64,000 bases of DNA from JBBRHH01 sp963788015 (GCA_963788015.1 CAWBEY010000001.1:310001-374000); one strand, 5' to 3'; shown: positions 22,229-32,001, numbered from the stretch's first letter. Made by a program: numbers and translations. The notes: generated from the letters alone by a model not told the origin.

Positions 22229-22352
22229 CTGAACGCAAAACACGCCGATTGCAATAGTTGCAAACCTGCCCACGTTGGACAGAGCGGCCAGAACAGGAAA
22301 GGGTTTTTCTGTCAATGACAGAATAACTCCGATCCCTTTTGGAGTACCGCTC

Positions 22353-22715
22353 ATGTCCCGCCCCAAATCTCTCGAACCGTCCTATTGCCACCACAGGTCA
22401 TCCGGCCGCGCCTACGTCACCATCAACGGCAAGCCCGTCTATCTTGGCCAGCACGGTTCACAGGAGTCACGCGACCGCTACCGCGTTGTCGTGGCCGAGT
22501 GGATCGCGCAAGGCCGCCAGACACTTCCCCACCCCATCCATCGACGCGAACAAAGGCCCCACCGTCTCACGCATCCTGGCGTCATTCTGGAAGCACGCCG
22601 TCGTCTACTACCGCAAGCCCAACGGAAGCGCATCGGGCGAGTTGGAAAACTTCAAACACGCCATCACAGCGAGGCCGGAGACATCACCAGCGCCGAGCTT
22701 TTAACCGCGGGGATG
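22353..22715 (+). pseudogene. Tyrosine integrase remnant, N-terminal part
   Basis: ATG 22353 has GGAG 9 bases upstream. The sequence MSRPKSLEPSYCHHRSSGRA, VTINGKPVYLGQHGS and RYRVVVAEWIAQGR is the N-terminal arm-binding region I know from planctomycete phage-type integrases. The frame then shifts near 22530 to SFWKHAVVYYRKPNGSASGE and LENFKHAI. After ~22715 homology ends, and the core-binding and catalytic parts do not follow directly. It lies 125 bases after tRNA-His, a common integration target, so this marks an old integrative element or its scar. Confidence 0.75.
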
Positions 22716-22950
22716 ATCATGGCCAGCCCCCAGGACCATTGGCGACAACTGGAGCGATCGGCGGTTGACCTACGCCGCGCTGGACGGGATTTCCCCATGC
22801 CCAGGTTCATCTATGCCCTTCGGTGCTGTCCCATCGACGGTGCCGGGAAGGAGATCGGCGAAGGGTTGATTGAGCCAACGCCAGCCTGCCGATTCCTACT
22901 GGCAGAGCTTGAGAGGACGCGGAATTCTTGAAATGCACGCCCAACACCCA

Positions 22951-22987
22951 GCCCCGCCGCGCCCAACAGTGCGGCGAGGGGCTTTTA
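22951..22987 (+). terminator. Hairpin terminator in the integrase remnant region
   Basis: GCCCCGCCGC (22951-22960) and GCGGCGAGGGGC (22971-22982) form a GC stem with a one-base bulge, followed by TTTT. It probably ended the gene that once occupied this place. Confidence 0.6.
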
Positions 22988-23212
22988 ACTACGTCAATTG
23001 ACGTAGTTGGACTTGTGGTAAATTTACCACAAGTGACTTCCCGTTAATTTACAGGATGTTCACTTGTGAGAAACAAGGGGGTGGACAGGTGTCCATACCC
23101 TATTTTGACAGTCTTCGACCAGAAGGTACTCGCGCCGCTTGTGGACACCTGTCCACAACCGGGAACATGTGGCAGATTTGCCACAAGTTGAACCTGTGGG
23201 CAAATGCCCACA
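22987..23212. repeat. Cluster of palindromes, most of TGTGG-N8-CCACA form
   Basis: Within 226 bases: a perfect 22-bp palindrome at 22987-23008 (AACTACGTCAA and its complement); a perfect 24-bp palindrome at 23011-23034 (ACTTGTGGTAAA and its complement); TGGACA-GG-TGTCCA at 23082-23095; TTGTGGACA-CC-TGTCCACAA at 23139-23158; TGTGGCA-GATT-TGCCACA at 23168-23185; TGTGGGCA-AA-TGCCCACA at 23195-23212. Four of them share TGTGG...CCACA with different but self-complementary interiors. The cluster lies between the two halves of the broken integrase. They could be protein-binding operators, a replication or transfer origin, or RNA hairpins; sequence alone does not decide. Confidence 0.85.
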
Positions 23213-23239
23213 AGTGAGCAGGAAGGATCGGCGGCCAAG

Positions 23240-23440
23240 TCAGGGCGGATCAATACTTCCTTTTTGGATAAGTGCAATTTGACTGCAACCAACGAGAATC
23301 GCACCAGCGATCATCTTTCCGTCTTGTGAATTTGACCAACCGCCCCAAAGCAACGCCAAGCCGCTCAGGAGTATCCCCAGGTGAAGGATGAACGCTAGCC
23401 AAAACATGACTTGGCTGGTTTTCATTTTTGGCTCATCCAT
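23240..23440 (-). CDS. Possible small two-helix membrane protein
   Basis: 66 residues with two hydrophobic segments (VMFWLAFILHLGILLSGLAL and MIAGAILVGCSQIALI) separated by a short polar loop. It is in the segment that interrupts the integrase remnant, whose base composition is less GC-rich than the surroundings. No family recognised and no strong ribosome binding site, so it may be chance or a piece of mobile DNA. Confidence 0.35.
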   Translation of the reverse strand: MDEPKMKTSQVMFWLAFILHLGILLSGLALLWGGWSNSQDGKMIAGAILVGCSQIALIQKGSIDPP

Positions 23441-23519
23441 TTGTCAACCTCGGTTAAGCTGATGAAAATTCGTGCGTGGTCGTTGACCTTCATCTTACTG
23501 TATTGCCGTGTCGAGGGGC

Positions 23520-23860
23520 GAGAACAACGACCGCCTGGAAAACGGTGATGCTGCCCGGCTGGTGTTGGACCAATACGAATAAGCAAATTGCCAGGATTAA
23601 ATCCGTTTTCAAATGGGCCGTTGAGAACGATGATGTCAGCGTCACTCCCGCACGGTTTAGAGGCCGTAGCTGTCCTGCGGCGCGGCAAGACCAACGCGCA
23701 CGAATCGGACCCGGTCCTGCCCGTGCATGAATGTCACGTCGAAGCGATTCTGCCGCACGTGTCGCGGCACGTCGCGGGAATGATCCGTCTGCAACTGACC
23801 GGAATGCGCAGCGGCGAGGTCTGCATCATGCGTGGTTGTGATGCCCTATCCTTAAGTCCA
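23520..23860 (+). pseudogene. Tyrosine integrase remnant, internal part
   Basis: GWCWTNTNKQIARIKSVFKW followed by AVENDDVSV matches the end of the core-binding domain of planctomycete integrases. After a shift near 23650 it continues as VEAILPHVSRHVAGMIRLQL and TGMRSGEVCIMRGCD, the start of the catalytic domain with the first Arg. It ends at ~23860; the HxxR and Tyr boxes are missing. Together with 22353-22715 it is one gene split by ~800 bases of other DNA. Confidence 0.75.
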
Positions 23861-23986
23861 ACAGTGAGGTCATCTTTGCAGCCGTTGCTTGTTTTAATCA
23901 GCGTCGGATTGGGCTACTTTTGAGACTCCGTAAGTCTCCCGAAGCGTCGTGTGTCGCCACGCCCTCCTCAGGTATTAGCGATTGAG

Positions 23987-26572
23987 ATGTGTGAAATCAT
24001 GACACCAACCGGCCAGCAGAATGCCGATGGGCAACCTTTGACTGTGACCACAGCGGCAACACCGACAGATCAACGCCCTACGGAGCAGTCACCGGGCATC
24101 AGCGACACTCTCGATCAGGAACTTCACGACTTCTTCGAGAACGCTTCGGTCGGACTGCACTGGGTAGGCTCAGACGGCATCATTCAGCGGGCAAACCGGG
24201 CGGAATTGGAACTATTGGGCTATGGGCCTGACGAGTACGTGGGCCAGCACATCGCTAAGTTCCACGTAGATCAGGAGGTCATTGATAACATCCTGCTTCG
24301 GCTCAGCCGGGGCGAAACGCTTTGCAACTACGAGGCACGTCTGCGGCACAAAGATGGGGACATCCGATACGTTCTGCTCAACTCTAACGTCCTGTGGCGG
24401 GATGGAGAGTTCGTTCACACCCGCTGCTTCACCCGTGACATCACCGAGCGAAAGCGGATTGAACGGCGGCTGGTTGCTGAACATGCCGTTAGCCGTGTGC
24501 TGGCCGAGGCGGCCTCGTTACAGGAAGCAACCCCCCGTATTCTCGAAGCCCTTTGCAATACCACCAGTTGGGAATGGGCAGCGATGTGGACTGTGGATGC
24601 ACCGGAAAACGTTCTTCGATGCGTAAGTACGTGGCGTCTGCCTAACGCTGAGTTTCCCGTGTTTGAGCAACTGAGTCTTCGGACCCGTTTACAGGCCGGG
24701 ATCGGGCTACCGGGGCAGGTCTGGGAAACCGCCCGCCCAGTCTGGATTACCGACGTGTCTGTGAACAAGAACTTTCCCCGAATGGAAGCAGCAAAGAGCG
24801 ACGGTTTGCACGGCGGCGCGGCGTTCCCCGTGTTGTCGGGGGAACGCGTACAGGCCGTGATGGAGTTCTTTAGTGGCCAGATCAAGGAACCGGACGATTC
24901 CTTGTTGGCAATGATGTCTGCGGTGGGAACTCAAATTGGACAGTTCATGGACCGCATGCAGACCCAAAAGGCGCTGCGAGAAAGCGAAGCTCGCAATGCA
25001 GCGGTGCTGAGGTCGGCATTGGACTGCCTGATCTCGATGGACGCCCGTGGACTGGTTGTCGGATGGAACCCCGCTGCCGAACGCACTTTTGGCTACAGCC
25101 TTGCGGAGGCGGTTGGGCAGCAGATGGCGGAACTTATCATCCCGCCACAATTCAGAGAGCAACACCGAAAGGGTCTTGAACATTTCCTTGCCAGTGGCGA
25201 GGGACCAATTCTTGGGAAGCGACTAGAGATCACGGCGTTGCGAAAAGATGGCGGGGAATTTCCAGTCGAACTGGCGGTCACCACCATCGACTGCGAGGGA
25301 CCGGCGATGTTCATGGGACATTTGCGGGACATCACGGAGCAGAAAAGGGCCGAGGAGGAACGAAAGCAGCTTTTAGTATCCGAGCGATACGCTCGCCAGC
25401 AGGCTGAAGATGCCAACCGGATGAAGGACGAGTTTCTCTCCATCGTCTCACACGAACTCAGGACACCGCTAAACGCCATTCTCGGATGGTCGCAGATTCT
25501 CGATGGTAAAAAGGTGAGCGAGGCCGATCTGAAGGAAGGCGTTCAGGTCATCCAGCGCAATGCACGGGTGCAGACCCAGATCATCGAGGACATCCTCGAC
25601 ATGAGCCGGATCATCTCAGGAAAGGTGCGGCTGGATGTTCAGCGGGTCGATTTGCCCACCGTGATTGAGGCAGCTATACAGTCGATGCAACCCGCCGCTG
25701 AAGCTAAAGGAATCCGGCTCCAAATAGTGCTGGACCCCATCGCCGGGCCAATTTCGGGCGATCCCGCTCGAATACAACAGGTAGTCTGGAACCTGATCTC
25801 CAACGCCATCAAGTTCACCCCCAAAGGCGGCCGGGTGCGAGTCACTTTGGAGCGGGTAAACAGCCATGTTGAGGTCAGTGTCAGTGATACTGGCGAAGGA
25901 ATAAAGCCCGAATTTCTGCCTCATGTCTTCGAGCGGTTCCGGCAGGCCGAAAGTTCCACAACTCGCAGGCACGGCGGGCTTGGGCTGGGCTTGTCCATCG
26001 TGAAGCAACTGGTTGAGCTGCATGGCGGCACGATTCAGGCCAAGAGTCCCGGTGAAGGACAAGGCTCGACATTCCGAGTGGCACTACCCTTCCTACCCCT
26101 GCATTCTGAGGAAGAAGGTAACTTTCGTCAGCACCCTACGGGCAAGCATACGGGAATAGCGGCCTGCAAAGCACCATCTCTCAGAGGTGTCCGGGTCATG
26201 CTGGTGGATGATGAACCGGATGCCCGCCACCTGCTGAAGCGGCTTCTGGAACAGTGTGAAGCTGAGGTCAGGACCGCTAGCACGGTGGCGGAAGCTATCC
26301 TGCTCCTCGAAGAAGTGAAGCCGGATGTTATCGTGAGCGATATTGGGATGCCGGATCGGGACGGTTACGATCTGATGCAATTGGTTCGGTCACTTCCCCC
26401 CGAAAACGGTGGCGAAACGCCTGCCGTCGCATTGACTGCCTTCGCCCGTTCCGAGGATCGGACCCGTGCCATGCAGGCGGGGTTTGATGTCCACGTTGCC
26501 AAGCCTGTCGAATCGAATGAACTTTGTGCCGTCGTTGCACGATTGCGCAACGTGTCAAAAAGTAAAGCGTAA
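23987..26572 (+). CDS. Hybrid sensor histidine kinase / response regulator
   Basis: About 860 residues, intact and cytoplasmic (no membrane helix). Order: PAS (~30-140, FENASVGLHWVGSDGIIQRA), GAF (~160-315, including RLQAGIGLPGQVWET), second PAS with PAC (~335-460, LDCLISMDARGLVVGWNPAA), HisKA with the phospho-acceptor His in VSHELRTPLNAILGWSQIL, HATPase with N box NLISNAIKF, DTGEGI and GLGLGLSIVKQL, and a C-terminal receiver with DD and the phospho-Asp in VSDIGMPDRDGYD. Start is ATG 23987 or 23999; no clear ribosome site. No partner regulator is adjacent, so output is by phosphotransfer to unknown targets. Signal unknown; GAF/PAS suggest a small ligand, redox or light cue. Confidence 0.92.
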   Translation: MCEIMTPTGQQNADGQPLTVTTAATPTDQRPTEQSPGISDTLDQELHDFFENASVGLHWVGSDGIIQRANRAELELLGYGPDEYVGQHIAKFHVDQEVIDNILLRLSRGETLCNYEARLRHKDGDIRYVLLNSNVLWRDGEFVHTRCFTRDITERKRIERRLVAEHAVSRVLAEAASLQEATPRILEALCNTTSWEWAAMWTVDAPENVLRCVSTWRLPNAEFPVFEQLSLRTRLQAGIGLPGQVWETARPVWITDVSVNKNFPRMEAAKSDGLHGGAAFPVLSGERVQAVMEFFSGQIKEPDDSLLAMMSAVGTQIGQFMDRMQTQKALRESEARNAAVLRSALDCLISMDARGLVVGWNPAAERTFGYSLAEAVGQQMAELIIPPQFREQHRKGLEHFLASGEGPILGKRLEITALRKDGGEFPVELAVTTIDCEGPAMFMGHLRDITEQKRAEEERKQLLVSERYARQQAEDANRMKDEFLSIVSHELRTPLNAILGWSQILDGKKVSEADLKEGVQVIQRNARVQTQIIEDILDMSRIISGKVRLDVQRVDLPTVIEAAIQSMQPAAEAKGIRLQIVLDPIAGPISGDPARIQQVVWNLISNAIKFTPKGGRVRVTLERVNSHVEVSVSDTGEGIKPEFLPHVFERFRQAESSTTRRHGGLGLGLSIVKQLVELHGGTIQAKSPGEGQGSTFRVALPFLPLHSEEEGNFRQHPTGKHTGIAACKAPSLRGVRVMLVDDEPDARHLLKRLLEQCEAEVRTASTVAEAILLLEEVKPDVIVSDIGMPDRDGYDLMQLVRSLPPENGGETPAVALTAFARSEDRTRAMQAGFDVHVAKPVESNELCAVVARLRNVSKSKA

Positions 26573-26873
26573 GCAAAAGCTTCTGCCCCGAGTGTGGTGC
26601 CAAACATCCAAATGACGGCCAACATGAAACCGTTGTGCTGAGGGTCTGGCGTACATCAGGGGCAACTTCAAGGGCCGTCCGGGCAACCTTTAATGTCGAT
26701 TTTGTGCGAGGGGCCGAGGCGCGGCAAAAAGCCGAATGGCCGAGCGTCGCCAGAGAGAGTCACTGTATGGTAGAGGGGACATGCGGCGTACCTGAACCGC
26801 GTGACACGGGGAAATTTCCTTACATGAGCTTGGCCCGTCGATTGCGGTCTCTCGGTTTTAACGAAAGGTCTGC
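26573..26873. other. Intergenic region
   Basis: 301 bases without a supported gene or clear structure. The flanking genes are both on the plus strand. Confidence 0.4.
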
Positions 26874-27197
26874 ATGTATCTCTTCTCTTCTGTTCTCGCC
26901 CAGGTCAACAATACCAATGCCGACGATCGCGGCATGTTGATGAGCCTTGTGATTTGGCTGTTTGTGGGGCTTGTGGCCGGCTTTTTAGCCAGCAAGATCG
27001 TCAACAAGCGTGGTGAGGGCATCATGCTGGACATCATTCTTGGCCTGGTCGGGGCGTTCGTGGGCGGGTTGATCATTCGCCTGCTCGGCATCGGTGGGCC
27101 CAGCTCGCTGATCATGAGCATTGTGGTGGCGACGCTTGGCGCTGTTCTTGTGCTCGTGATTTATCACAAGGTCATCCGTCGCAGCGGTACGGTCTAA
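26874..27197 (+). CDS. GlsB/YeaQ/YmgE-type membrane protein
   Basis: Small integral membrane protein of the transglycosylase-associated (GlsB/YeaQ) family, linked to stress response. Three hydrophobic helices with Gly-rich faces (LVIWLFVGLVAGFLASKIV, IILGLVGAFVGGLIIRLLG, IMSIVVATLGAVLVLVIYH) match the family pattern. The typical start would be ATG 26934 (MLMSLVIW); starting at 26874 adds 20 residues (MYLFSSVLAQ...) that are unusual. Length 87-107 aa. Separate promoter likely; a GC-rich inverted repeat (GGCGCGGC / GCCGCGCC, ~27213-27240) follows the stop. Confidence 0.85.
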   Translation: MYLFSSVLAQVNNTNADDRGMLMSLVIWLFVGLVAGFLASKIVNKRGEGIMLDIILGLVGAFVGGLIIRLLGIGGPSSLIMSIVVATLGAVLVLVIYHKVIRRSGTV

Positions 27198-27278
27198 ATA
27201 GCCGTTGCCGAAAACGGCGCGGCCATTGTTTGCCGCGCCGAAGGTCGTTGTTCCTTGTCTACACATCACGGAGTTGTT

Positions 27279-28253
27279 ATGGCCGGCCGCAACACCATTG
27301 CGTTCCCTGTCCCGGACGTATTGATCGAACCTCTTGAGAAGCGACGCCTGCTGTCGGTGGCGCTATCGGGTGGTGTTTTGAGGATCAATGGTACGAGTGG
27401 GGCCGACGATCTACGCGTGACGCCCAACACCGACGGCGTTCGCGTGGACGTGCATTTTAATAACAACGCGGTGCAACATTTTCGGATCGATCAGATTCAA
27501 AAAATTCGCATCAACGGGCTGGGCGGCGATGATCGAATCACCGTCAGCAATGACCTGAACATCGACGCTGGCATTCACGGCAACCAGGGCAATGACAGCA
27601 TCTCAGGAGGCGGCGGAAACGATGTGATCATCGGGGACGCCGGGAACGATACGATTCAAGGAAATGGCGGGGCCGATTTTATTCGAGGCAGTGCCGGGCG
27701 CGACGTGTTATCGGGTGGGCGTGGAGCGGACAGCATAGCCGGGGACGATGGCGATGATCGGATATTTGGGCAGGCAGGGGCCGACATCATCACCGGAGGC
27801 GCGGGCAATGATCTACTGGTGGGAGGAGATGACAACGACGACGAGCGTGGTGGAACGGGTAACGATACCATAGAAGGCAATGCCGGCGCTGACGATCTGT
27901 TTGGCGGCATCGGCAACGACAGTCTGGCCGGGGGCGCAGGGAACGACGACCTGAATGGCAACGCCGGCCGGGACACTCTGGACGGCGGTGACGGCGCCGA
28001 TGATCTCAACGGAGGCTCAGGGACTGACAGCTTAAATGGAGGCGCCGGAGACGACGATCTGTTTGGAGGCAGCGGCACGGACAGCGTAGTCGGCGGGACG
28101 GGAAATGACGATTTCTATGGCACGGACAGCGCGGGCGAGATACACGACAAATCTGCCGAGGACAACGGCAACAATTCCAACGACAACGCTGACGACAATA
28201 CGAAGGCCAACGATGATGGCACGGACGATTTGCAGGCTCACACCACTAAGTAA
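27279..28253 (+). CDS. RTX-type Ca-binding repeat surface protein
   Basis: 324 residues, ATG with GGAG upstream. Residues ~14-26 contain the planctomycete motif IEPLEKRRLLS, a surface/export signature. From residue ~95 to ~285 there are about twenty nonapeptides GGxGxDxLx (GNDVIIGDAGNDTIQGNGG and so on), which fold as a calcium-filled beta-roll. The last 40 residues are acidic and Asn-rich (DNGNNSNDNADDNTK). No enzyme domain is present, so it may be a structural or adhesion protein of the cell envelope. Standalone gene with its own terminator. Confidence 0.9.
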   Translation: MAGRNTIAFPVPDVLIEPLEKRRLLSVALSGGVLRINGTSGADDLRVTPNTDGVRVDVHFNNNAVQHFRIDQIQKIRINGLGGDDRITVSNDLNIDAGIHGNQGNDSISGGGGNDVIIGDAGNDTIQGNGGADFIRGSAGRDVLSGGRGADSIAGDDGDDRIFGQAGADIITGGAGNDLLVGGDDNDDERGGTGNDTIEGNAGADDLFGGIGNDSLAGGAGNDDLNGNAGRDTLDGGDGADDLNGGSGTDSLNGGAGDDDLFGGSGTDSVVGGTGNDDFYGTDSAGEIHDKSAEDNGNNSNDNADDNTKANDDGTDDLQAHTTK

Positions 28254-28273
28254 GATCTGAAGCGATAGTTCTG

Positions 28274-28307
28274 AAAGCGGGCGGCCATTTTCTGGCTGCC
28301 CGCTTTT
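28274..28307 (+). terminator. Intrinsic terminator after the RTX gene
   Basis: 13-bp stem AAAGCGGGCGGCC / GGCTGCCCGCTTT (one G-U pair) ending in TTTT, 20 bases after the stop. Confidence 0.85.
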
Positions 28308-28361
28308 GCTTGCGCTTGTCCGGGCGACAAAATTTTTGGCTGATTTGCGGTTGGCTGGACA

Positions 28362-29000
28362 TTGAATGGGGTGGAAGCGCACACTGTTGAATTCTTCTCC
28401 AGACCCTGGACGGACGCGTTGGACGATTCTCAGCCTGATACTGATCCGGCCGCGGGGGCGACTGCTGGCGCGGGGGCGGATTGCCAGGGGCCGCACGAGC
28501 GGTTTACGGCATTGTTGTCGCGGCATCATGGGCAGTTGACGGGGTATGTGTTGTCGCTGGTGGCGAATTGGCCGGATGCTGATGACATCATGCAACAGGC
28601 CAGCGTGGTGATGTGGCGGAAGTTTGGGGAGTTTCGGGAGGGGACGAGCTTTCTGGCGTGGGGGTGTCAGATCGCCAAGTACCACGTTCTGAACCATTTG
28701 CGGAAGCGATCGCGCGAGAGGCACGTGTTTACGCCGGAACTGGTGGAAACGCTGGCGGAGGAGGGTGTGGCCGACGCGGAGCGCCTGGCGGTGGAGCGGT
28801 CGGCGTTGCAGGCGTGTCTGGAGAAGCTGGACCCGGCCAGCCGGCAACTGGTGGGAAAATGTTATGACGTGGGGGCCAGCATCAAGCAAGTGGCAGAGGG
28901 GCTGGGGCGAACTCCCAATAGCGTTTACAAGGGGCTGAACCGCATTCGGGAAATGTTGTTGCACTGCATTGAAAAGACGATGGCGCGGGAGGGGATGTGA
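28362..29000 (+). CDS. ECF RNA polymerase sigma factor (planctomycete type)
   Basis: 212 residues. Region 2: FTALLSRHHGQLTGYVLSLV, then WPDADDIMQQASVVMWRKF, the -10-binding helix. Region 4: DPASRQLVGKCYDVGASIKQ followed by VAEGLGRTPNSVYKGLNRIR, the helix-turn-helix reading the -35. This is the Rhodopirellula/Verrucomicrobium-type ECF group, typically followed by a FecR-like gene. Its TGA overlaps the ATG of the FecR gene (TGATG), a clear sign of coupling. The start may be TTG 28362 or GTG 28371; the first ~40 residues are low-complexity. It probably controls the secreted-protein genes downstream. Confidence 0.92.
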   Translation: MNGVEAHTVEFFSRPWTDALDDSQPDTDPAAGATAGAGADCQGPHERFTALLSRHHGQLTGYVLSLVANWPDADDIMQQASVVMWRKFGEFREGTSFLAWGCQIAKYHVLNHLRKRSRERHVFTPELVETLAEEGVADAERLAVERSALQACLEKLDPASRQLVGKCYDVGASIKQVAEGLGRTPNSVYKGLNRIREMLLHCIEKTMAREGM

Positions 29001-30639
29001 TGTATTCAGAAACAGAAATACTGGAGCTGGCCGGGGGGCTGGTGAACCACACATTGAGCGATGGGGATCGTGCACGCTTGAATGAACTGCTGGCGGGGGA
29101 TGCGGAGGCGCGGGCGGTTTATCGGCGTTATATCAACGTGCATGCGGCGCTGCGGACGTATGGAGTGGGGGCGGCGGAGCAAGCGCCAATGGAGATTTCG
29201 AGCAGCTCATGGAAGCGGCCTTGGAGGATCGCAGCCTGGGTGGCGACGGGGTTGGCCGCGGCGCTGGTGATTGCGACGCTGGCTTGGCCTTGGATGACGC
29301 GGGAAAAGCGGGGGGGCGGGGGTGGCGGCCGGGGTGGCGGCGCACGATTTTATCGCTCGGGTGTCGAAGGCGGCGGGGGCGAGAGGTGCGGCCGGCGGCG
29401 AGGTGGCGGTGGAGACGGAATTGAAGGCGGGGGTATTTGATCTATCGGCCGGTTTTGCGGAACTGACGTTTAAGAGCGGGGTGCGCATGGTGCTGGAGGC
29501 GCCCGTGCGGCTGGAGCTTTTGGCGGGGGATCGGGCGAAGCTGGAATCGGGGCGGCTGGTGACGTATGTGCCGGCCAATGCGCGGGGATTTTCGGTAACC
29601 ACACCCCGGGCGAAGGTGATCGATTTGGGGACTGAGTTTGGGGTGGGCGTGGGGGAGAGCGGCGACACGGAAGTGCAGGTGTTTCGGGGGCTGGTGGTAA
29701 CGGAGTGGAACGGGCCGGGGGGAAAGCCGGTGGATCAGCAGTTGCCGGCCGGGCAGGCCGTGAGCATCGATGCGCAGTCAGCCCCGCGGGGCATTGCGTT
29801 TCAGCCCGAGCGCTTTGTGCGGCATGTTTCCGACCGACCAGGACGGGGGCCAGCCCGGTGGGCCGGTTTATAACCGCAGCCGGTTTGATGCGGTGCGGGT
29901 GCTGTATGCTCCGGCGAAGATCAAGGTGGACGGGGATCTGTCGGATTGGGATCGGAGCGGGGCGTTCTATAGTGCGTGCCTGCCACCTTACCACGAGAGC
30001 TATTACGTGGAGGGCATGATGATGTACGACGCGAATTATCTATACGTGGGGGCGCACGTGGGGGACCCTGCGCCGATGCGGTCGCGGATGGATCCACAGG
30101 CCGACCCGAATGAATATTCGTGGCGCGGCGGGAGCGTGATCGTGCGGCTGGCAACCGATCCGGCGCTGGGTTGGCCATTGAAAGGGGTTGGGCCGCAGGA
30201 GGGAGATTCGAAGCATCCGCAGCTTGGTCATCGGCCGGAGGACGTGAGCGACCAAATCGTGCATCTGACGATGTGGTACCACGAGCCGACAGGGAAGGCG
30301 CGGCTGCATTTAACGTACGGGATGGACTTTCACGGCGAGCGATTCGACGCGGGCGGGTGGGAGGGGGCGTTTAAGAAGGACCCCAATGGACTGGGGTATA
30401 CGCTGGAGTATGCGATTCCGTGGTCGCTCTTGAATGCGAAAGATAGGCCACCGCGTGCGGGCGACGTGATGGCGGCCAATTGGACGGTGCACTGGAGCGA
30501 CGAGGAGGGGAAGTTGTCGCGCGGGCATCTGGTGGAGATCACGAATTTACAGGCGCAGCCGTTTCGGTTTTTGCGCGGGGAGACCTGGGGAAAAGCAGTA
30601 TATGGCCCGGCCGGCAAGACGGCGGCTCAGAAGGATTGA
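29000..30639 (+). CDS. FecR-type membrane regulator fused to a CBM9-like domain (two frameshifts)
   Basis: Joined length ~545 aa. Residues 1-75 are a cytoplasmic anti-sigma-like region (ETEILELAGGLVNHTLSDGD, LLAGDAEARAVYRRY); a single helix follows (WRIAAWVATGLAAALVIA). A shift in a G7-C-G5 run (~29315) leads to the FecR domain (AELTFKSGVRMVLEAPVRLE, TPRAKVIDLGTEFGV). A second shift (~29822) leads to a CBM9/DOMON-like domain (IKVDGDLSDWDRSGAF, EYSWRGGSVIVRL, YTLEYAIPWSLLNAKD). If the second shift is not an error, a separate CBM9 gene would begin at ATG 29824, but it would lack a signal peptide, so I favour the fusion. It likely senses a glycan outside and controls the sigma factor inside. Confidence 0.75.
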
Positions 30640-30677
30640 CGGGGGCGGCAATTGGCATTTTGGCGAGAGGACTGGCG

Positions 30678-31947
30678 ATGAGATTTGGATTGCTTAGCAG
30701 GACGATGGTGTCGGCGTGCGTGATGGCGGCGCTGGGCAGTTTGGCGATGGGGAAGGGGACCGGTTTTGCCGAATTTGATCAGCAGGCGAAGGCGGGGGAA
30801 CGATTGAACGTGGCGTTTTTCGGGGCCTCGCTGACATGGGGGGCAAACGCGACCGACCCGCAACTGACATCCTATCGGGCGCAGCTTGGCAAGCGGCTGG
30901 TGGAGGCCTACCCCAAGGCGCATTTCACATTTTGGGATGGGGCCATCGGGGGAACAGGGTCGCAACTGGGTCTGTTTCGGCTGGAGCGGGATGCGCTGCG
31001 GCATCAACCCGACCTGGTGTTCGTGGATTTCTCCGCCAATGACACCATCGGCACGGCCACGCCGGAAACGCTGGCGTCGTATGAGGCGATCATTCGGCGG
31101 ATCATTCTGGAGGCCAAAGCGCCGGTGGTGCAGGTGATATTTCCGTTCCAGTGGGATGTGGCTAAGGGGAATACCGGCGGCATGCTGCGGCGGGACTGCG
31201 CACTGGGCAATCTCCAAGGCGTATCACACGGCCGTGGGGGATGCGATTGAGCTGGCGCAGGCGCAGGTGAAGGCGGGGAAGGTAACGCTGGGGCAGTTGT
31301 GGCCTGTGGATGGGGTGCATCCGGGAGACAGGGGATATGAGCTATTTACGGACGCGGCGTGGGATGCATTTCAAGGGGCGGTGAAGGAGAACCTGGTGTG
31401 TGCAGCGCCGGAGAAGATGCTCAATGCGCCCACCTATATGAACAGCGCCCGCGTGCGGATTTCGACGCTTGGGCCGCTGCCGCAGGGGTGGCGCGTGGCG
31501 GCACCGCACGTGGTGTCGGCTTTTTTTGACATGTTGATGTCGCGCTGGCTGGATGATGAGGTGATCGTCAGCAACAAGTCGGCCGATGGAAAACAGCCGG
31601 CGACCGCGCCGGCCGGGACGCTGCGCGTGAAATTCAACGGAAGCATGGTCATGCTGTTTGGGGAATCGACGCCCAAATCGGGGAAATATCGGGTGGTCAT
31701 CGACGGCAAGCCGGTGGCGTCGAAGACGGGAAACCAGGAGCGGCCAGAATTTGATGCGGGTGCGCTGGGAAAGACGGTGGGTGGAAATGCCCACCTGTCG
31801 CAGGTGCTGGTGGAGGGGCTGGATCCGAAGGTGGGGCACACGCTGGAAATTACGCCGGCGTTCAGCGGTGATGCAGAGCAGGAATTACGAATCGAGAGCA
31901 TTTGCGTGGCGGGGGAAGGGGCGAAAGTGGAGGCGGATTCAAAGTAG
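30678..31947 (+). CDS. SGNH/GDSL hydrolase, secreted (one frameshift)
   Basis: About 422 aa from ATG 30678 (GAGAGG upstream) with a signal peptide (MVSACVMAALGSLAMG). SGNH blocks: VAFFGASLTWGA (nucleophile Ser), DGAIGGTGSQLG (Gly), VFVDFSANDT (Asn) and, after the shift at ~31195, WPVDGVHPGDRGY (Asp-x-x-His). The C-terminal ~200 residues form a beta domain (GTLRVKFNGSMVMLFGESTP), seen in carbohydrate esterases and lipases of this fold. It is probably an esterase removing acetyl or other acyl groups from a polysaccharide, which would fit the CBM9-rich neighbourhood. Substrate is inference. Confidence 0.85.
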
Positions 31948-32001
31948 GATTGCATGGTTTTGGGGTTTGATTTGAACTGAATTGAGCGAGGAGCGAGTCT
32001 G

